Shown here in pieces: positions 1-11,167 of a DNA stretch of 64,000 nt; position 1 is the stretch's first letter, and every line of letters begins with the position of its first letter. The notes below the pieces were generated by a model. That model saw only the letters and a list, made by a program, of their open reading frames with translations, was not told the DNA's origin and made no database searches. The stretch covers positions 822,501 through 886,500 of the forward strand of contig JAODUO010000056.1 in NCBI GenBank assembly GCA_025642075.2, given 5' to 3'. The translations under genes were made by a program, and so were the position numbers. Source of the stretch: Ridgeia piscesae (Eukaryota > Annelida > Polychaeta > Sabellida > Siboglinidae).

Positions 1-1610
1 ATCATCGCCCCTTCTATAGTTAGGTTGTGGACCAAACCATCGCTCCTTCTATAGTTAGCGTGTGGACCATACCATCGCTCCTTCTATAGTTAGGTTGTGG
101 ACCAAACCATCGCTCCTTCTATAGTTAGGTTGTGGACCAAACCATCGCTCCTTCTATAGTTAGGTTGTGGACCAAACCATCGCTCCTTCTATGATTAGGT
201 TGTGGACCAAACCATCGCTCCTTCTATAGTTGGTTGTGGACCAAACCATCGCTCCTTCTATATTTAGGTTGTGGACCAAACCATCGCTCCTTCTATAGTT
301 AGGTTGTGGACCAAACCATCGCTCCTTCTATAGTTAGGTTGTGGACCAAACCATCGCTCCTTCTATAGTTAGGTTGTGGACCAAACCATCGCTCCTTCTA
401 TAGTTAGGTTGTGGACCAAACCATCGCTCCTTCTATAGTTAGCGTGTGGACCATACCATCGCTCCTTCTATAGTTAGGTTGTGGACCAAACCATCGCTCC
501 TTCTATAGTTAGGTTGTGGACCAAACCATCGCTCCTTCTATAGTTAGGTTGTGGACCAAACCATCGCTCCTTCTATAGTTAGGTTGTGGACCATACCATC
601 GCTCCTTCTATAGTTAGGTTGTGGACCAAACCATCGCTCCTTCTATAGTTAGGTTGTGGACCAAACATCGCTCCTTCTATAGTTAGGTTGTGGACCAAAC
701 CATCGCTCCTTCTATAGTTAGGTTGTGGACCAAACCATCGCTCCTTCTATAGTTAGGTTGTGGACCAAACCATCGCTCCTTCTATAGTTAGGTTGTGGAC
801 CAAACCATCGCTCCTTCTATAGTTAGGTTGTGGACTAAAAACAAATCGCTCCTTCTATAGTTAGTGTGGGGACCAAACCATCGCTCCTTCTATAGTTAGG
901 TTGTGGACCAAACCGTCGCTCCTTCTATAGTTAGCGTGTGGACCAAACCATCGCTCTTTCTATAGTTAGGTTGTGGACCAAACCATCGCTCCTTCTATAG
1001 TTAGGTTGTGGACCAAACCATCGCTCCTTCTATAGTTAGGTTGTGGACCAAAACCATCGCTAATTCTAAAGTTAGGTTGTGGACCAAGCCATCGTTCCTT
1101 CTATAGTTAGGTTGTGGACCAAGCCACCGCTCCTTGTATAGTTAGGTTGTGGACCAAACCATCGCTCCTTCTGTAGTTAGGTTGTGGACCAAACCATCGC
1201 TCCGTCTATAGTTAGGTTTCGGACCAAACCATCGCTGCGTCTATAGTTAGGTTGTGGACCATACCATCGCTCCTTCTATAGTTAGGTTGTGGACCAAACC
1301 ATCGCTCCTTCTATAGTTAGGTTGTGGACCATACCATCGCTCCTTCTATAGTTAGGTTGTGGACCAAACCATCGCTCCTTCTATAGTTAGGTTGTGGACC
1401 AAACCATCGCTCCTTCTATAGTTAGGTTGTGGACCAAACCATCGCTCCTTCTATAGTTAGGTTGTGGACCAAGCCACCGCTCCTTCTATAGTTAGGTTGT
1501 GGACCAAACCATCGCTCCTTCTGTAGTTAGGTTGTGGACCAAACCATCGCTCCGTGTATAGTTAGGTTGTGGACCAAACCATCGCTCCGTCTATAGTTAG
1601 GTTGTGGACC
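1..1610. repeat. 35-bp tandem satellite array
   Basis: About 46 head-to-tail copies of a 35-bp unit containing ctatagttaggttgtggacc followed by aaaccatcgctcctt. The array runs off the left edge, so its true length is unknown. Most copies are nearly identical. Variant copies (gcgtgtggaccatacc; cgctccgtctata; aagccaccgctcc) recur at intervals, which suggests that blocks of several units were duplicated together. Divergence rises around 830-1240. No coding potential is seen. Confidence 0.97.
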
Positions 1611-1639
1611 CTAATTATAATCCTAACCGTAACACACAC

Positions 1640-1771
1640 GCAACAACGTGACTAGACGGTACAACAACGTGACTAGACGGTACAACAACGTGACTAGACG
1701 GTACAACAACGTGACTAGACGGTACAACAACGTGACTAGACGGTACAACAACGTGACTAAACGGTACAACA
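1640..1771. repeat. 21-bp minisatellite
   Basis: Six to seven nearly perfect copies of acaacgtgactagacggtac plus one base (21 bp). It begins about 30 bp after the 35-bp satellite but is unrelated to it. Because 21 is a multiple of three, a spurious frame repeating a seven-residue motif stays open on the minus strand; there is no reason to think it is translated. Confidence 0.93.
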
Positions 1772-1829
1772 ACATTTATTGTATGCACTGAGGTTGTGAC
1801 GTGTACACTATGTGTTTCGAACATAATAT

Positions 1830-2935
1830 ATGTGTATATATAATTATGTATATTTACAAATACTTAAACGCATTGCCTTGTGTGACGCATAAGGATACGA
1901 CTCGCCAACTGTCGCCGTAGCAAACAGTATTACTTCTACGAAATATATTTAATATTGTACGATATTACAACCGAAATATGTTCGTTTGTTAGATGCTATT
2001 GTTGCCTCTTTCTTGCTCTAAACACGCAACGATGTAATAGTGGTACTTGCTGCATGTGCACACGTAAATTAAATCATACAGGTTATTCTGCGATACAACA
2101 CAATAGAAACGGGGTTTTATTATATTTATAAAACAATACCGAACAAAGAACTTGTATTACTCAGTCAATTTAAGTGATTTAAACATATGACCTTTCCTAT
2201 TAAGTCATAAATGCATACGCGTATATTAAATGTGAACTAGTTACAAACACGTAGTTAGCATTGACAGGAAATGTGTGTTTTGACCTACTATTACGTTGCA
2301 TCCTGTTACTTTGAGAGTTGTTCGTAAAACAATAGTGAATTGTTGTAAGTTGTCTTTATGTATAATAGAGGTGCAGCCTTTCAACGGGGTGCGCAATTGG
2401 ATACATATTTTACCGTTTTTCATTTCATACAATATCGTTCAAATAACAACGATATGACACAACACGAACAATTAACTTGAGAGGTAGGGGTCAGTTCTTA
2501 AATAGTGCGATATCCAGTCCTTAGTACATCGGAAAGTGCTTTAAATATATTTCGCTGCCGCCAGACCTGTCCATCCCTACATATAGTCGGCTTATTTTGA
2601 AAGCGTTCAGCCACTCCGCAATTGGTGTATAGCCACAGCTGCTGCGTATAAATAAACTGGAGCAATGTGGGGTGAATGGAATTGCTCACCACAACAAATT
2701 GTGTATCATAACGGATATATTTAGTACCAAAACAAACGTTATTTTCTACTACACTGAATGGAATAGTTGTCTACCGGTGTACCCAGTGACACGACTGCAT
2801 CGTTTGGTCACAGTCGTTGGTTCGATATCACGTCAGTCGAGACGTCGGCAGATGTGAAAGAGGGCTCTCGCCAAAAGTAGACAGTGCAAAACAAGTTTCA
2901 ATCTTTCCCGCACGTATCGCTCGCTGTAGACAGGT
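1830..2935. other. AT-rich intergenic DNA
   Basis: No gene, RNA or mobile element recognised. The short open frames here have no family resemblance. Confidence 0.5.
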
Positions 2936-2939
2936 TTTT

Positions 2940-2945
2940 TTTATT
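2940..2945 (-). terminator. possible poly(A) signal of the beta-lactamase-like gene
   Basis: AATAAA on the minus strand, about 415 bases after the stop codon of the beta-lactamase-like gene. Assigned by position only. Confidence 0.3.
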
Positions 2946-3359
2946 AACAACCGTCCGCATTCATACTCCGCGAGACGCCGCCCAGGCAGGCAGCTGCTCG
3001 GATGAATCATTTCTTTTACCACCATGTTTGATGTGTTTGTTTACGTTTTCCTATCCTTCTTTTCAGTAGGTGTCGAAGAAATAATAGTTAATCGTGATAT
3101 GCCTGTTTACCACACTGTAGTTCATAAAATCACCGGTCGACGGAAATGACGTGGTGCTGACGTTCATTACGTCTGTCTGTTGATGCGTGTTTATCGCCGG
3201 CGGTGTCAGTCAGTCAGTCGTGGGAATTGAAGGTGGGTCTCTCCACCTCGCGGCAGTATTTTTGTTGTCGTTGTTGCACGCGGCGCGGGGTCTGCGCGAC
3301 GCGTGTTTAGCTGTGATTGGTGGATGACACTGTCGCTTGTCGCCTGTCGCCGGCGCCAC

Positions 3360-5204
3360 TCACACGTTGAGCGGCGTCACCCAGAGCCCGGCGAACCGCA
3401 GCTGTCCGCTCGTGTGGTAGGCGACGAGTAGCCGGGGCGTGTAGCCGCGCTGGGCCCACGTGTGCACCTGCGTCGGCACGTCGCCGAGCGCCATCTCCGT
3501 CTGCAGCAGCCACCGGTTGTAGGCCCGCTGCCCGCCGAACACGGCCGAGAAGCGCGGCTCGCCGTCCGGCCCGGCGTACGTGTCCAGATAGTCGAGACCG
3601 AGACCCGACACCGCCTTGGCGCGCACTTCGCTCTCGAGTCGTGCCAGCGTCAGGTCGTGGTACGACTCCGACTTCCGGTTGCGCGCGCGCACCTGCTCGA
3701 ACAGGTAGCTGATGTAGAGCGCGCCGCGGTGCGTGTCGACGCTCTGCACGAGCGGCCGGAAGCCGCCGAGTGTCGCCTCCTGGCGGCTCGCCGTGTACTC
3801 GCCGATGGTGACGCCGACGTTGAACTCCATCCTGCGCATGCTCGGAGTGCGCTTCATCACCACCAGGTGGCAAACCTGTCCGTGGTGCGCGGCGCTGACG
3901 AAGCTCTGCAGGAATGACGTTTGGAAACCTCGCGAGACTTCGGTGGAGATGAACGAGATCGTGTGTTTCTTCGAGGCGGACGTATGCACGACGAACTTGA
4001 GCTGGTTGTCGTCGGTGGCGCGCGCGAAGATCATCGCGTAGTAGGAGTGGTGGCCGTCACTGTAGCCGTGGATCCAGTCGGGGTAGAAGCCTTCGAGGCG
4101 CATGGCACTGGCGAGGGCGGCGAACCGATGCTCCTCGACGCGGTACTTGACGATCAGGTCCCTCCCGTTGACGGTGAGTCGGGAGCCGCCCAGGTCACGC
4201 AGCAGCACGTCGTCTCCGTACGCGTCCAGGTCGAGCGACTCCGCGATCTGGTGGCGCAGACTTCCGGTCAGATGATTCCGCTGCTTGTGGGTCATCCCGA
4301 GCAGTAGCATCGTCACATCCGCTCTGGCGGTCGCCGCGCTGCGCGGCTGGCGTCGGCCGGTCGTAGCGCGCGCCCCCTGTTGGTGGTACAGGAATATGGT
4401 CGTGTGCAGGATCGGGTCGTGACTCTCGTACCAGAACTTGTTGTCGTTCTCTACTCTCAAGTCGCCCATTCCCTGCCACCGCTCGCTGTGCTGTCGCACC
4501 GGAAGTGGCGGTCGCGCGAGCATGCGCTTCACGCTCTCCGGGCGCAATATAGCGGTGCTGGGGTCGCGGCTCTCGAAGACGTTGGCGACGAGACGCGCGA
4601 GGTCGTAGACGTTGGAGTGCCACCCGAGGGTCGAGTCGATGACTTCCGGTCGCAGCAGGTCATAGATCTCGCGGTGTTTGTCCGTCGTCGTCGTCGTCGT
4701 CTCCGCGTCGCTCGTCAGACGGCCCTCGGCTTCTCTCTCCACCTTCTCCATCTGCATCGCCTTCACCCGCAACTCGCCCTCCTCGTGCGGGTCGGGTCCG
4801 ATGCGCGTGTGCCACATGCCGGCCGGCACGAGCACGTGTCGGCGCACGTAGGCGTGGTAATCGTGTCCGGACGCCGCCTCGATCACGCGTCCGAGCAGCG
4901 AGTAGCCGAAGTTGGAGTGAGCGACGCGACTTCCGGGCGCGAACGCGAGCGGCTGGCGGAGCACGTAGCGCATGATGTCGGCGCGCTCCAGCCGGCCGCC
5001 ATGCTTGCCCAGCTCGCCCGCGATGTCCGTCACGTTGTATTGGCGAGACACGTACAGCTCGTTGAGCATCGGGTCGTACAGCGGCTCGACCGTCTCGTCC
5101 CAGCCGCCCTGGTGGCGCAGCAGGTGCTCCACTGTAATATCGCCCAGTCGCCGGTCGCCGGCCTTCGGGCGGTGACGCTGGAGGAGGCCGCCGTGGCCGA
5201 ACAC
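3360..5204 (-). CDS. Beta-lactamase-like gene, exon 2 (terminal coding exon)
   Basis: A 1845-base exon starting at the GTG of VFGHGG directly after a cag acceptor and ending at the TGA at 3360-3362. It carries the HSN motif, an acidic/threonine-rich loop (about exon residues 160-178) and all C-terminal repeats. The GTG is an internal valine codon, not a start. Confidence 0.85.
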   Translation of the reverse strand: MFGHGGLLQRHRPKAGDRRLGDITVEHLLRHQGGWDETVEPLYDPMLNELYVSRQYNVTDIAGELGKHGGRLERADIMRYVLRQPLAFAPGSRVAHSNFGYSLLGRVIEAASGHDYHAYVRRHVLVPAGMWHTRIGPDPHEEGELRVKAMQMEKVEREAEGRLTSDAETTTTTTDKHREIYDLLRPEVIDSTLGWHSNVYDLARLVANVFESRDPSTAILRPESVKRMLARPPLPVRQHSERWQGMGDLRVENDNKFWYESHDPILHTTIFLYHQQGARATTGRRQPRSAATARADVTMLLLGMTHKQRNHLTGSLRHQIAESLDLDAYGDDVLLRDLGGSRLTVNGRDLIVKYRVEEHRFAALASAMRLEGFYPDWIHGYSDGHHSYYAMIFARATDDNQLKFVVHTSASKKHTISFISTEVSRGFQTSFLQSFVSAAHHGQVCHLVVMKRTPSMRRMEFNVGVTIGEYTASRQEATLGGFRPLVQSVDTHRGALYISYLFEQVRARNRKSESYHDLTLARLESEVRAKAVSGLGLDYLDTYAGPDGEPRFSAVFGGQRAYNRWLLQTEMALGDVPTQVHTWAQRGYTPRLLVAYHTSGQLRFAGLWVTPLNV

Positions 5205-5983
5205 CTGCGGACAGGAAGTGGCCGTGTCAGTGGGGGGTCTTAACTAGGTCACGACAAGCGTGACAACAACAAATCACGCGACACATTGCATCCATAGCGT
5301 ATTAAACAGTCACGGGAACAGCCAGGTGGTGAATCGCGGGCACAGTCACCGGAACAATCATGAGGACAATGTTGGGAACAGTCACGAGCACAATGACGGG
5401 GATAGTCACGGGAGCAGTCTTGGGGACAATGACGCGGACAGTCACGGGAACAATCATGAGGATAATGTTGGGAACAGTCACGAGCACAATGACGGGGACA
5501 GTCACGGGAGCAGTCACGAGGACGATGTTGGGACAGTGACGAGGACAATCAATGACGGGGACAATCATGAGGACAACGTCAGGAACAACGGGGACAGACA
5601 CGTGAACAATCAAGAGGACAATGTTTGGCACAGTGCACATGTACCCCAAGGCACGGCAGACGACCTGTACACACCTTGTCGCCGAGGCGCAGTTTGCCGT
5701 GGTCAGCGAGTCGGAGCACAGCGACGGCCGTGAGCAGCTTGGACAGTCCGAGCACGGGCATGAGGGTGCCCGCCTCGGCGTCGTGTCCCCGCACGAAGCC
5801 GCGTCCGTCGGCGTAGACGAGTCGGTCCTTGTGCACGACGCCGAGCACCGCGCCCGACAGCTGCTCGTCGAATACGTACTTCGTGAAGGCCGCGTCAACC
5901 TTCGTGACGTCATCGACGGTGCGGGTCGACGACACGGCGTTGTCGATGTCGCCACGACGGCGGCTGTGTCCCGCTGCAAGCAT
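3360..5983 (-). CDS. Beta-lactamase-like (serine hydrolase fold) protein with C-terminal tandem repeats, probably catalytically dead
   Basis: Two coding exons: 5675-5983 and 3360-5204. The join (AAG, gtgtgt donor at 5674; tccgcag acceptor at 5205) is in phase 0 and restores the family-typical LGDKVFGHGG. The minimum product is 717 residues. Residues about 28-370 follow the class C beta-lactamase/penicillin-binding-protein (PF00144) fold, including the helix after the nucleophile position. From about residue 463 to the end, five degenerate 45-55-residue repeats with a G(F/Y)xP...Y...W/F pattern resemble the tandem repeats (BTRD1 type) that accompany this fold in polyglycine hydrolases and related secreted proteins. 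The catalytic motifs are altered: SxxK reads GLSK (79-82), YxN reads HSN (199-201), and the H-x-G region (about 363-366) reads YESH. Codon use is strongly GC-rich compared with the flanks. The 5' end is uncertain: the ATG at 5983 has a weak context and no signal peptide follows, so an upstream exon is possible. Molluscan gigasin-6-like shell proteins share the fold (recalled knowledge). Confidence 0.85.
5311..5630. repeat. Minisatellite inside the beta-lactamase-like intron
   Basis: Degenerate tandem units built from 15-18-base blocks such as gacaatgttgggaacagtca and cgagcacaatgacgggga. It fills most of the 470-base intron (5205-5674). The intron appears to be only a few dozen bases longer than the array. 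Confidence 0.85.
5675..5983 (-). CDS. Beta-lactamase-like gene, first recognised coding exon
   Basis: 103 codons from the ATG at 5983 to an AAG/gtgtgt donor. It contains the beta-sheet start (AVLGVVHKDRLVYADGRG) and the GLSK position. A cttgcag at 5974-5980 could instead be a 3' splice site, which would make this an internal exon starting at 5973. Confidence 0.75.
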
Positions 5984-5997
5984 ACGTCACGTGACGT
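5984..5997. promoter_or_regulatory. 14-bp palindrome with E-box and two CRE-type half sites
   Basis: ACGTCACGTGACGT is a perfect palindrome ending one base from the candidate ATG at 5983. It combines CACGTG (E-box) with two TGACG half sites. It could be a bHLH-ZIP/bZIP site if this is the promoter, but position is the only evidence. Confidence 0.35.
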
Positions 5998-6146
5998 TAT
6001 TGTTGTTACCCCAAAATTGGTATCCAAAATTAAATTATAATGAAAAGGGAATTATACGCCTTTATTTAATTAGAATTACGTTTTACTAATAACCGATGGA
6101 CATCTCGCATCACTGGAAACCCTACGAAGGGAAATGATCTAGCAGA

Positions 6147-6226
6147 AGGCCGGCGAGACGATGGAGAGACGAACTAAACGACTACTGGAAGGGTACCATC
6201 TGGCCGAGGATAGCGCAAACAGGTTG
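6147..6226 (+). mobile_element. RTE-type LINE 3' fragment
   Basis: Translates as a short peptide with RRWRDELNDYWKGTIW, the C-terminal signature of the RTE LINE at 34655-37560. About 80 bp of coding sequence survive. Confidence 0.65.
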
Positions 6227-6259
6227 TTTATAATAATAACTAGTGTATTGTTATTATTT

Positions 6260-6420
6260 TAATAAGGTGTATGCATTTATTTACTTATTTATTTTTTAAG
6301 GACATTCCAATTTAACATGTAATGCATGTTGAAAATGGCAATAAAGCTTTATTTATTATTTTATATTATTATTTATTATTATATTTATTTATAACTGATT
6401 TTATTTCATAGTAATGATAG
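6260..6420 (+). mobile_element. AT-rich retroelement-like 3' tail
   Basis: Sequence of the form gaaaatggcaataaagcttt followed by tttatt repeats, typical of non-LTR element 3' ends. It may be the tail of the fragment at 6147 or a separate insertion. Confidence 0.4.
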
Positions 6421-7050
6421 CATATCTTAGCAGATAGTATATTTAGTATGTTTTAATTAATTTAAAATAATTAACCATTGCAAAGCACCCCGGAACAGTG
6501 ATGTTGGTGAGGCGCTGTATAAGAAATATATGATTATTATAGACAGATCGATCGATGAATGTTCCACGCCTGCCAGACGTGACAACAAACAGCTAGGCAC
6601 AACCTCGTGTTCACTGAAGTCTATAATGTGTATCAAACAACAGCCAGTGAGGACGAGCCGATAGGCGACATACGCTCGTGTTTTATGGCCAATTTATTTA
6701 CTTGCTTCATTCATTTAACACGTCCACCGCGCTAACTTGAATTTAATGAACAGTAGTGACCGCAGATTTATGTGTTTTCCAATGTTTGTGTATTTCACGT
6801 GGGGACAAATACTTAAAAGTATCGTGTCCCGCTGCTGTGCACACTGCAGGGTAGTCGGGTGTAAAGAGCTCCAAGAGCTGACGACGAGAGACAACAACGA
6901 GGTATTCGTCCGCCATTACCGAAAGAGTCCCCGACAGAAATGGCATTATGCAAGTTGTTTTAATTTCTGTGAGGGTTTACTTAGTGTTGAGTGGGTAGAA
7001 ATTGTGTATTTGTGCAGCGCGTATGAGAGCTGTCAAATTATGACAGATGT
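6421..7050. other. Intergenic, nothing recognised
   Basis: AT-rich sequence with no supported feature. Confidence 0.45.
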
Positions 7051-7342
<292 letters not shown>

Positions 7343-7899
7343 CCAATGTATGGAAATATGAATGCCCTGATAGAAAAAAACTCGCAAGCAATGATGGAAA
7401 CGTCATAATGGCCGCCTATGGGGAAGTCAAAACGTATGCGGAGTGCGCATGGTCCACGGCCCGGCTGACGACCGCACTCGACACGAGGTCGCCAGGCGGT
7501 GATAAAGCGACAAAACATGATTTGTGGACATGTTTGTTTCGGGCTATATACTATCACTGTACGCGACACGGGACATTTAAATTCCCTCTGTCAGCAGACA
7601 CGCCTTTCGAAGTCCAATTAAGTCTTCACATAACCATTGACATGTGTCACGTGTTTCCGTGACAAGTCGCCTTTCTTTCATCGGTAATCTAACCGCCCAC
7701 CAAACCGCACACGAAAGTTTGGATGCTATTATTAATTTAAGATTTTCCTCAATAATGTTTCCACATTTTCTACCATTAGTTAGCTGGAACTGGGAGGGTT
7801 TATTTTGGAACATTAATGCCAATGGAAGTTTATCGAATGATACACAGCTCAGTGTCTCACGGTAAGTTGTTTTCCCAATTCCCTGCGTGCGACGTTTTA

Positions 7900-8062
7900 C
7901 TTATACTGGTCCAGGGCGCAGACATATGGACCAGTGGCTTATGGTATCTCTTCCAAAACAAACAGGCAACGCAGGGTGAACAAAATTGTCCAAGTTTCGG
8001 CACGGTGGCTGGTGCTGAAGGAGGAGACAATCTGTCTGGGATTCTGGGTAAATAAAAAGGAC
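7900..8062 (-). mobile_element. tRNA-derived SINE, body only (copy 1)
   Basis: The conserved middle (gggtgaacaaaattgtccaa then gtttcggcacggtggctg) matches the bodies of the SINEs at 31640 and 37600. The tRNA-like head expected near 8040-8100 is degraded or absent. Confidence 0.6.
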
Positions 8063-8064
8063 TA

Positions 8065-10825
8065 TGTTTTTATACCTAACGTGCCTTGGTCTTAAATTAA
8101 TGATTTCCAAAAATAAATAAATAATAACATTTGGCATTTCTCAGACCATTTGGTAAAATGTCACCTGGTAACATGTGGTGTTCATTGGCATTTCGGAATA
8201 CTTGACTCTGCTCAGGCTCCAAATGATTTATATAAATGAAGAATAACTACATGAAAAGGTGAACTTAAAAACCTCGGCGAATTCAATTCAGCACTCACAA
8301 AGCAGAGGTGGACGTGATGTATAGAAACCGTTGCAATGGCTTCAAGAGACACCGAGCAGCGGGTGGTAACACGTGACCCACCTGGTGCTCAGCATCGTTT
8401 TTAACGTCCATTATTTCCATAGTTGAGTGTACCCCCGCCACCTATTAATCTTGTCAGTCGTTCGTGAATATCCTGTGCTTTTAGGATTTAATTGGCCCAA
8501 AATAACATCAGCACTGGTTTTCATGTTAACGGGATTCTTTTAAGCATATATTCATTCGACGTGTAGTGTATCAAAACGTAATTATTTGGCATAAGTATTT
8601 TCTCTACTTTTTCTTGCAAATCAGTGCATAACTTGGGTGTTATGTGCACAAAGAGTCAATACATAACTGTTTTTGTGTGAATCAGTTTCAACTTGCTGCC
8701 ACGTGGATGGTTAATTTGTAGCCCGATTATAGTGAATATTCATGTACGCGCAATAACCCACACAATAACCGTTGACTTTGAACGCGGTGAACTTGTCGGA
8801 CAAAACCGGAGACTGGCGAACTGAGCCGAATATTATTTCTATATGAGTAGGAGCCCAAACTAGAATTTTTTTGATATCTTGTCAGGGTTATAAGTGACTA
8901 AAACACATTTGTAATTAAATGTAGGCATATAATTATATAAATTAATGGTGTTAACAATGTTAATGATAAATTACCTACATCACAAACAGTTTAAAATTGT
9001 AAAAGATTCGCTTTAGACGAAATCGGGAGATTTAAACCTGCCTCTTCTGGACCTTATTTTAATATAGCACCTGATATTCATTATGTGGAATAAGGAACAA
9101 TGTCGACCACAAGTTGGCTTTTAACGAGAGTGGTTGACAAGGCTAGCGTAATAACTGTGTGTTATTTTAAGAACTCTTACACGCCCCACGTGACGCACTG
9201 GAAAGCAGCTACACTGGTGCACAGTGAATGGTCGCTCTGTATTTGTCAAATGCCGTACACTCCACAATCAAACGAACAAAGTAAACAAACTTTAATTTGC
9301 CGATTGCGATACACGATTCTGAGTGGCTGTGTTTTTCCATAATATGACTGCCAAACCTCTCAGTAAAAATGCAATTGTCATACATAATAAAGTACGTAAC
9401 AAAGCAATCGTAGTTAATATGATTTCTGTCGACAGCCAATCACATGACATAAATTTAGAACACGTGACGCACAAAGAGCGGATTAATGATCAACGGTATT
9501 TGCCTCCGCGGAAGTCTAATTTTGTATAGACGAGTCTAGACCTATAAGGTGATTGCATGAAATCTCCCAGCTTGCTTTATAAATAGTCGTCTCGACATGA
9601 TGTTTTTTGTTTTTGTGCCAAACGCGGAATTAATACAGCGCAGCTGTTATCCAGGTGGTTCGTTTGAACAACTAGTTTGTTAAATTACACAAGTCAACGG
9701 TGGTTGACGAGTTAAATGCTTCCTGTGCTGTTTCCTTCCGCGGCGTTGGCGGCGGTAATCGACTGCGATATGTATAGTTACAGGTATTGATTGTTATATG
9801 GTCGAGTGACGGGTTCCGCGTATAGCAAACAAGACGTGTTCGACGAAGAAGCGTTTATCAATGAGCAAGTGTTTACGCAGACCTGAATGGCTTCGCCTTA
9901 CGCACGGCTCAAAGTTCACGTTACGTGCACCCAACGATACTCGCTTACGACATGGAACGCGGCGACCGATAAACACTGGCGGAGTACTTTTTTCAACGAC
10001 CTGCGGCTGGGTTAACTCTACAAAAGTCATTGTCAATGGCGTATTGCCAGACTAGCCGATGACAATGTGACTGATTAAACAGATCATTATGTAACATTCT
10101 TGACTTAATGCCTGATTATATACGGCCTGCCAGGTGGTGTCAATTAAAGAATGACGTTTTGCTTTTTTGTTATTTTAGCAATTCCATAACTTATGCTGAT
10201 TCTTTTTAATTACAATTAATAGAAAGTAACGCAGGCAGTAAGCCATTCCGAAATGTTACATCGGTTTTGACAAGCATCGTAACAATTTTTCTGAAATTAT
10301 GCACATACAACCGAATACACCAAACTAGTCTAGAACAATTCGTTTTCATAGCAAACAGCAAACGAAACAAACGAAGAATTTTCCACTCGCCGAGCGGCGC
10401 ACGCAATGTCTTCTAAAGACTTCCGTCCGGTACATCGGCAGATCACGTGACACTGAACAAGGTTCTGTGGGTTACTGTGATAACGATGCGTAATCTAGGT
10501 GGTCTGCGTGTGTTGATTGTCGGCCATGTTGTTTGTCGGCTAGCCTGCGGTTGTACGGCCTGTGGCGAAACAAGAGAATCTGTCGGGCGACATGCCTCGC
10601 TTTGATCAACGTTGATGTAGACGCAGATAAGATGGTTGTACGCTGTACCTAACCAGGCCAAGGTGGTAGTGAATGGGTATCCGACATCGGCAGATAAGTG
10701 TCCATAGGAACACAACATCAAAACGTCGAGTCATAACGGAAACGGACAGGTTAATCGTCTCATCTGTGTGTATATATTGTGTGTAGCGTGGGGGGCCGTG
10801 TGTGGGGAGGCCGGTGTTCTTATGA
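8065..10825. other. Intergenic, no confident gene
   Basis: Only short open frames without recognisable similarity. A dispersed repeat fragment (ccaaactagaa ... ttgtcagggtta) at about 8845-8960 is shared with 54800-54880. Confidence 0.45.
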
Positions 10826-10827
10826 GG

Positions 10828-10828
<1 letters not shown>

Positions 10829-10890
<62 letters not shown>

Positions 10891-10985
10891 TGCGTGCGTG
10901 CGTGCGTGCGTGCGTGTGGCGGTGTGTGTGTGTGCGTGTGTGTGCGTGTGTGTGCGTGTGTGTGCGTGTGTGTGCGTGTGTGTGT
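10829..10985. repeat. (GT)n / (GTGC)n compound microsatellite
   Basis: A pure GT run to about 10888, then GTGC and gtgtgtgc units to 10985. Confidence 0.97.
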
Positions 10986-11123
10986 TTCAGATTGAGCGAA
11001 GAAGATTAAAGCAACATAGTCTAGTCTGTTACGCGGAATCAGTCGGTTATTTACAGTAGTAGACCGTTCACTGAACCAGGTGTACTCAGTACCAGCTCTA
11101 CATTAGTAGTACGTTCGCTGCTA

Positions 11124-11167
11124 ACTTAGTTTGTAAAGAAGCTTTAAAGCTTGTTTACAAACTAAGT
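11124..11167. repeat. 44-bp near-perfect palindrome
   Basis: Outer arms ACTTAGTTTGTAAA (11124-11137) and TTTACAAACTAAGT (11154-11167) flank an inner perfect palindrome AAGCTTTAAAGCTT (11139-11152). Each junction is one G, and these two bases are the only ones out of symmetry. Confidence 0.95.

Noticed and set aside
3307..3873. 188-codon Arg/Ala-rich minus frame
   Set aside because: Out-of-frame shadow of the same exon; composition is only an effect of GC-rich codons.
4380..5243. 287-codon plus-strand frame
   Set aside because: Antisense shadow of the GC-rich beta-lactamase-like exon, which has clear family similarity on the minus strand.
5302..6027. 241-codon minus frame ending in TVPVIVLVTVP-type repeats
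   Set aside because: Out-of-frame reading through the exon and the intronic minisatellite.
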